Below are positions 61,463 to 64,000 of a stretch of DNA of 64,000 bases, one piece after another. Location of the stretch: positions 3,385,715 through 3,449,714 of the forward strand of contig NZ_LT546166.1 of the NCBI RefSeq assembly GCF_900078685.2, written 5' to 3'. Source of the stretch: Mycolicibacter icosiumassiliensis. GTDB taxonomy: Bacteria > Actinomycetota > Actinomycetes > Mycobacteriales > Mycobacteriaceae. The number at the start of each line of letters is the position of its first letter. Within the stretch, counting starts at the first letter, position 1. The position numbers and the translations under genes were made by a program. The notes below the pieces were generated by a model, which was not told the origin of the DNA, ran no database searches, and was given only the letters and a program-made list of their open reading frames with translations.

Positions 61463-61924
61463 GTGGCACAATCAGCCGTCATGGGACGGAAAGCTATCGA
61501 GGTCGGTTTAACCGGGCGCACCGTGGCGGCGAACATCGCCCGCTTTCGTGGGCTCCGTGGGCTGACCTTGGCTGAGCTGTCTGCGCGCATGACCGAGGTC
61601 GGGCGACCCATGACAGGAAACACGCTGTCCGCCATCGAGAATCGCTCACGTCGCGCCGACGTGGACGACTTAGTTGCCATCGCCGCTGCGCTTTCGGTGT
61701 CCCCCGCCGCGCTCCTAATGCCCCTCACCGATGAGGTGGACGACACGGTGAGGGTGTCCGGTGGCGCTGCTGCTGGCGGTTCGGTATGGGACTGGCTGAC
61801 CGCCGACTCCCCGCTGGACACCTCTATCGTCGCCGCCGAGCGCGATGAGTTCGCCATTGAAGCCTGGCGGCGGGAACAGGTGCCGCCCTGGGCATATCGG
61901 CTCCGCGCGGTGGATCGTGGCTAA
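61463..61924 (+). CDS. XRE-family repressor
   Basis: 153 residues from GTG 61463 (ATG at 61481 alternative). VAANIARFRGLRGLTLAELSARMTEVGRPMTGNTLSAIENRSRRADVDDLVAIAAALSVSPAALL is a full XRE domain in the N-terminal half; the C-terminus ends WRREQVPPWAYRLRAVDRG. Divergent from xis and overlapping the integrase start. Likely the immunity-type regulator that keeps the element integrated. Confidence 0.85.
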   Translation: MAQSAVMGRKAIEVGLTGRTVAANIARFRGLRGLTLAELSARMTEVGRPMTGNTLSAIENRSRRADVDDLVAIAAALSVSPAALLMPLTDEVDDTVRVSGGAAAGGSVWDWLTADSPLDTSIVAAERDEFAIEAWRREQVPPWAYRLRAVDRG

Positions 61925-63155
61925 GCGCTCGAACGCCTCCTACCACGACGAGGGGCACGTACGGGAGTACGAGACCAAGGCCGGTACGCGGTGGAGCTAC
62001 ATCATCCGCGTCCCGAAAGACCCTGACCGTCCCGAGCTGGGCACCAAGTACGCCGAGAGCGGCGGGCACCTGTCGGAGGGCGCAGCCTACGACGCGAAGG
62101 CAAAAGCACTCCGTGAGCGCGACCGAGGTCTTCGCGTGGGGTCGAAAACCCCTACGTTGCAGGAGTTCGGTGAGCAGTGGCTGAACTCGTTAGCCTTGAG
62201 TGAGTCCACCGTGGGTGGGTACCGCCGTCAATTGACGCGGCATGTGTTCCCTCGCATCGGCGATAAGCCGATAGACCAGATCAAGACCACGACGCTGAAT
62301 GAGCTGTACAAGATCATGGAGACCGAACCTCCGCTGAACGTCGCAGAGACTGGGCGGTGGTCGAAGGCAGACCCGTTGGGTGCCAACAGTATTTCGAAGA
62401 TCGCCACCACCCTCGGCGCGTTGTTCGACGCAGCGGTGGACGACCACCACATCCTTGATAACCCCGGCAAGGGACGGCGGGTGAAGAAGCCGCCGAAGTC
62501 CAAGATCGTAGAGCAGGCACCGACCATGGTGGTGTGGAACCAGCAGCAGATGACGGCGTTCCTCGTGTGGTTGCGTGATACCCGCCAGGACTCCGACTAC
62601 ACGCTGTGGAAGATGTACGCCGCAACCGGAGCGCGACGGTCAGAGATTCTGGCGCTGCGGTGGTCGGACATCGACTTCAAGAACCGCCGCGTGCACATCC
62701 GCCGCACTCTGAACGTCGACAAGCCCGGACACACCAAGAAACCGAAAAACGGCAAGTCGCGGGACTTCGCCGTTTCGGAGTCGACCATCGCAGCGTTGCG
62801 GGAGTGGCGGAAGACCCTGATGGCGCTGCGTGGGCTGAACCTGGCGCACGGCTCGGCATGGGTGTTCCCGATGGTCGGCGACTGGGAGCGGCACCGTAAC
62901 CCTCAGAGCACCAGTCAGATGTTCCAACGCCGCGTCGAGTGGGCACAGAAAGACCTCGGCGTCGAGGCGCTGCCGACCATCCACCTGCACGAGGTGCGGC
63001 ACTCGGTCGCGACCATCCTCATCAGCGAGGGCACCGACCCGAAGACGGTCAGCGAACGGCTCGGGCACGAGTCCGTCCGAATCACCCTGGACATCTACAC
63101 CCACGTCACCAAGAAGTCCGACGACGCTGCTGCTGCCCTGCTGGACTTCGGCTGA
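61917..63155 (+). CDS. int: tyrosine integrase
   Basis: About 412 residues from GTG 61917, overlapping the repressor stop. Arm-binding N-terminus (YETKAGTRWSYIIRVP), SAM-like core-binding domain (FGEQWLNSLALSESTVGGYRRQL) and catalytic domain with Arg240 (TGARRSEILALRW), His358-x-x-Arg361 (LHEVRHSVATI), His384 (RLGHES) and Tyr394 (DIYTHV). Sits 203 bp from attR, as typical for tRNA-integrating elements. Confidence 0.94.
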   Translation: MAKRSNASYHDEGHVREYETKAGTRWSYIIRVPKDPDRPELGTKYAESGGHLSEGAAYDAKAKALRERDRGLRVGSKTPTLQEFGEQWLNSLALSESTVGGYRRQLTRHVFPRIGDKPIDQIKTTTLNELYKIMETEPPLNVAETGRWSKADPLGANSISKIATTLGALFDAAVDDHHILDNPGKGRRVKKPPKSKIVEQAPTMVVWNQQQMTAFLVWLRDTRQDSDYTLWKMYAATGARRSEILALRWSDIDFKNRRVHIRRTLNVDKPGHTKKPKNGKSRDFAVSESTIAALREWRKTLMALRGLNLAHGSAWVFPMVGDWERHRNPQSTSQMFQRRVEWAQKDLGVEALPTIHLHEVRHSVATILISEGTDPKTVSERLGHESVRITLDIYTHVTKKSDDAAAALLDFG

Positions 63156-63212
63156 TCATCCCGCCCACACGGCGCTGGTAATCCATTTTCGAACGCCTGT
63201 TCGCCGCTGCGC

Positions 63213-63240
63213 GGCTCCATCCAATACGCCATCCAATAAC
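63213..63240 (+). repeat. right-end integrase arm-type repeat
   Basis: 27 of 28 bases identical to 12192-12219; contains two ATCCAATA copies, followed by CGCCCC as at the left end. Confidence 0.75.
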
Positions 63241-63315
63241 CGCCCCCAATCCATGCCTTGCGGATACCTCGACACTCGCCTGAAAAGGTGCCCAATCGCC
63301 TGGTCAGCGGCATGA

Positions 63316-63332
63316 TTCCGTATCTTACGGAA
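63316..63332. promoter_or_regulatory. repressor-type palindrome beside attR
   Basis: TTCCGTATCTTACGGAA, perfect 7-bp arms around TCT, 26 bp from attR. Same 15-bp core as in the xis/repressor promoter. Confidence 0.75.
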
Positions 63333-63357
63333 ATGGCTGCTCGCGTAGCCCACGGGA

Positions 63358-63380
63358 GTTCGAGTCCCGTCAGCCACCCC
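63358..63380 (+). other. attR core
   Basis: Exact copy of 12115-12137, the tRNA-His 3' tail. The preceding CACGGGA differs from the tRNA sequence GTCGCGG. Marks the right border of the element. Confidence 0.93.
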
Positions 63381-63383
63381 AAC

Positions 63384-63413
63384 AGGTGGGAGGGCATTTT
63401 TGCCCTCCCACCT
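63384..63413 (+). terminator. original chromosomal tRNA-His terminator
   Basis: AGGTGGGAGGGCA and TGCCCTCCCACCT form a 13-bp stem with a TTTT loop. It directly follows attR and so was the terminator of hisT before integration. Confidence 0.85.
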
Positions 63414-63522
63414 TCTGCGTTCTTGCAGATGGCCACGCCCGCCACTGTCGCGCCAGCGCGAAGGCCGCAGACGTATGCGCCTTTGCCAGCTGGAGACAAC
63501 AGGCGATAAGCCGTCGTGCAGC

Positions 63523-64000
63523 CTATGCGGCCTTACCCCGGGTGAACTCCACGATGTCTCGCCACCGGGTTCCCGTCGTCGACTTGAGCTCAAAGCCCCT
63601 GGGTTCGAACAGAGCACATAGTTCGGCGACGCTCAGTCGATCGGGGTCGAGGAAGATCTCCTGGAAGACCAGCCGCCCACCCGGCTTGATCACCTTCTGC
63701 AATGACACCGCACACGCCGCTTTGTCCGGAACCTCGCCGAGCACGCTAGCCAGAAACGCAACATCAAAAGTGTTGTCGGGGAAGGGAAGCCCATCACTGG
63801 CGTCACCCGAGTGAAACTGCACATTCCGGTAGCCGGCAGCGTCAACTTTTTGCTTCACCTTGTCGAGCATCTGCGGTTGGACGTCGAAAAGGTCGAGGTG
63901 GCCGGTCGGCAGCCGGCGGGCGATCTCGATACTGAAGATCCCCGGACCAGGTCCGATCTCTAGCACTCGTTCATCTCCGCGAAGCGTTAGCTGCTCGACC
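63523..64000 (-). CDS. class I SAM-dependent methyltransferase, 5' end outside window
   Basis: About 159 codons present, entering from the right edge as VEQLTLRGDERVLEIGPGPG. SAM motif I VLEIGPGPGIFSIEIA, motif II HLDLFDVQPQMLDKV, then FHSGDASDGLPFPDNTFDVAFLASVLGEVPD and PGGRLVFQEIFLDPDRL. Resembles the UbiE/Methyltransf_11 group. Chromosomal right flank; substrate unknown. Confidence 0.85.
   Translation of the reverse strand, partial: VEQLTLRGDERVLEIGPGPGIFSIEIARRLPTGHLDLFDVQPQMLDKVKQKVDAAGYRNVQFHSGDASDGLPFPDNTFDVAFLASVLGEVPDKAACAVSLQKVIKPGGRLVFQEIFLDPDRLSVAELCALFEPRGFELKSTTGTRWRDIVEFTRGKAA

Larger units (their letters stand above)
12115..63380. mobile_element. integrated AICE-like element in tRNA-His, about 51.2 kb
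   Basis: Bounded by an exact 23-bp direct repeat of the tRNA-His 3' end (12115-12137 and 63358-63380). Inside are a tyrosine integrase, excisionase, XRE repressor, PrimPol-helicase, family A polymerase, an FtsK/TraB-like ATPase with small membrane proteins, restriction-modification, toxin-antitoxin, KptA, secreted proteins and two IS3-family insertions. Integrase next to attR, PrimPol replication and a single FtsK-type transfer ATPase fit the AICE class of actinobacterial elements rather than a prophage; no capsid, terminase or tail genes are seen. Confidence 0.93.

Noticed and set aside
12115..63380. Prophage interpretation
   Set aside because: Integrase, repressor and phage-type methylases occur, but there is no capsid, portal, terminase, tail or lysis gene, and there is an FtsK-type transfer module.

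Overview
The window is mycobacterial chromosome carrying a large integrated mobile element. The left flank (1-12137) has the gene order accA1-accD1-scoB-scoA-fadD35 / tetR / proline-rich membrane protein / MFS / SDR / HerA-like ATPase / orn / tRNA-His. This matches the Rv2501c-Rv2511-hisT neighbourhood of Mycobacterium tuberculosis in order and orientation, from my knowledge of that genome. accD1 is broken here by two small apparent deletions. The right flank (from 63381) resumes chromosomal sequence with the old tRNA terminator and a partial methyltransferase.

Between lies an element of about 51.2 kb inserted in the 3' end of tRNA-His. A 23-bp duplication of the tRNA tail is at 12115-12137 (attL) and 63358-63380 (attR). 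The element has a tyrosine integrase, a divergent excisionase and XRE repressor at its right end, and shared arm-type repeats at both ends. It has its own replication set: family A DNA polymerase, a PrimPol-helicase, an iteron-like candidate origin and excisionase-like small proteins. Its transfer module holds an FtsK/TraB-type ATPase, four or five small membrane proteins and an eight-fold 12-bp repeat array. This is the logic of an actinobacterial integrative and conjugative element (AICE). The PrimPol gene is split by an IS3-family element, so autonomous replication may now be impaired.

Cargo, left to right: a KptA/Tpt1-like RNA 2'-phosphotransferase with small hypothetical genes (12.4-14.9 kb); secreted repeat proteins with small helix-turn-helix (HTH) partners (15-18 kb); a serine resolvase and a first IS3 element (18.8-20.9 kb); a HigBA-type toxin-antitoxin flanked by a 22-bp direct repeat (21.2-21.9 kb); a tightly overlapped operon of secreted proteins, among them a WXG100-like/NlpC-like protein, helical Esp-like proteins, a lipoprotein zinc protease and a chymotrypsin-like protease (21.9-28.5 kb); hypothetical genes (29-32 kb); an MmeI-like restriction-modification enzyme plus a HEPN/Abi-like protein (33-37 kb); replication (37-45 kb); transfer (45-52.6 kb); a very large PGRS protein with an ordinary signal peptide instead of a PE domain, frameshifted once (52.9-57.3 kb); phage-type DNA methylases, NrdH-like redoxin and integration control (57.5-63.2 kb).

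The most notable unexplained signals are a 9-bp motif (CGCAGGTCA) in nine copies that all lie between genes of the element; the 8 x 12-bp array next to the transfer genes; a 70-bp near-perfect palindrome with a partial second copy; a repressor-type palindrome shared by the xis promoter and attR; and the repeated pairing of exported-protein genes with tiny HTH genes. All functional statements come from reading sequence and motifs; no database search was run.
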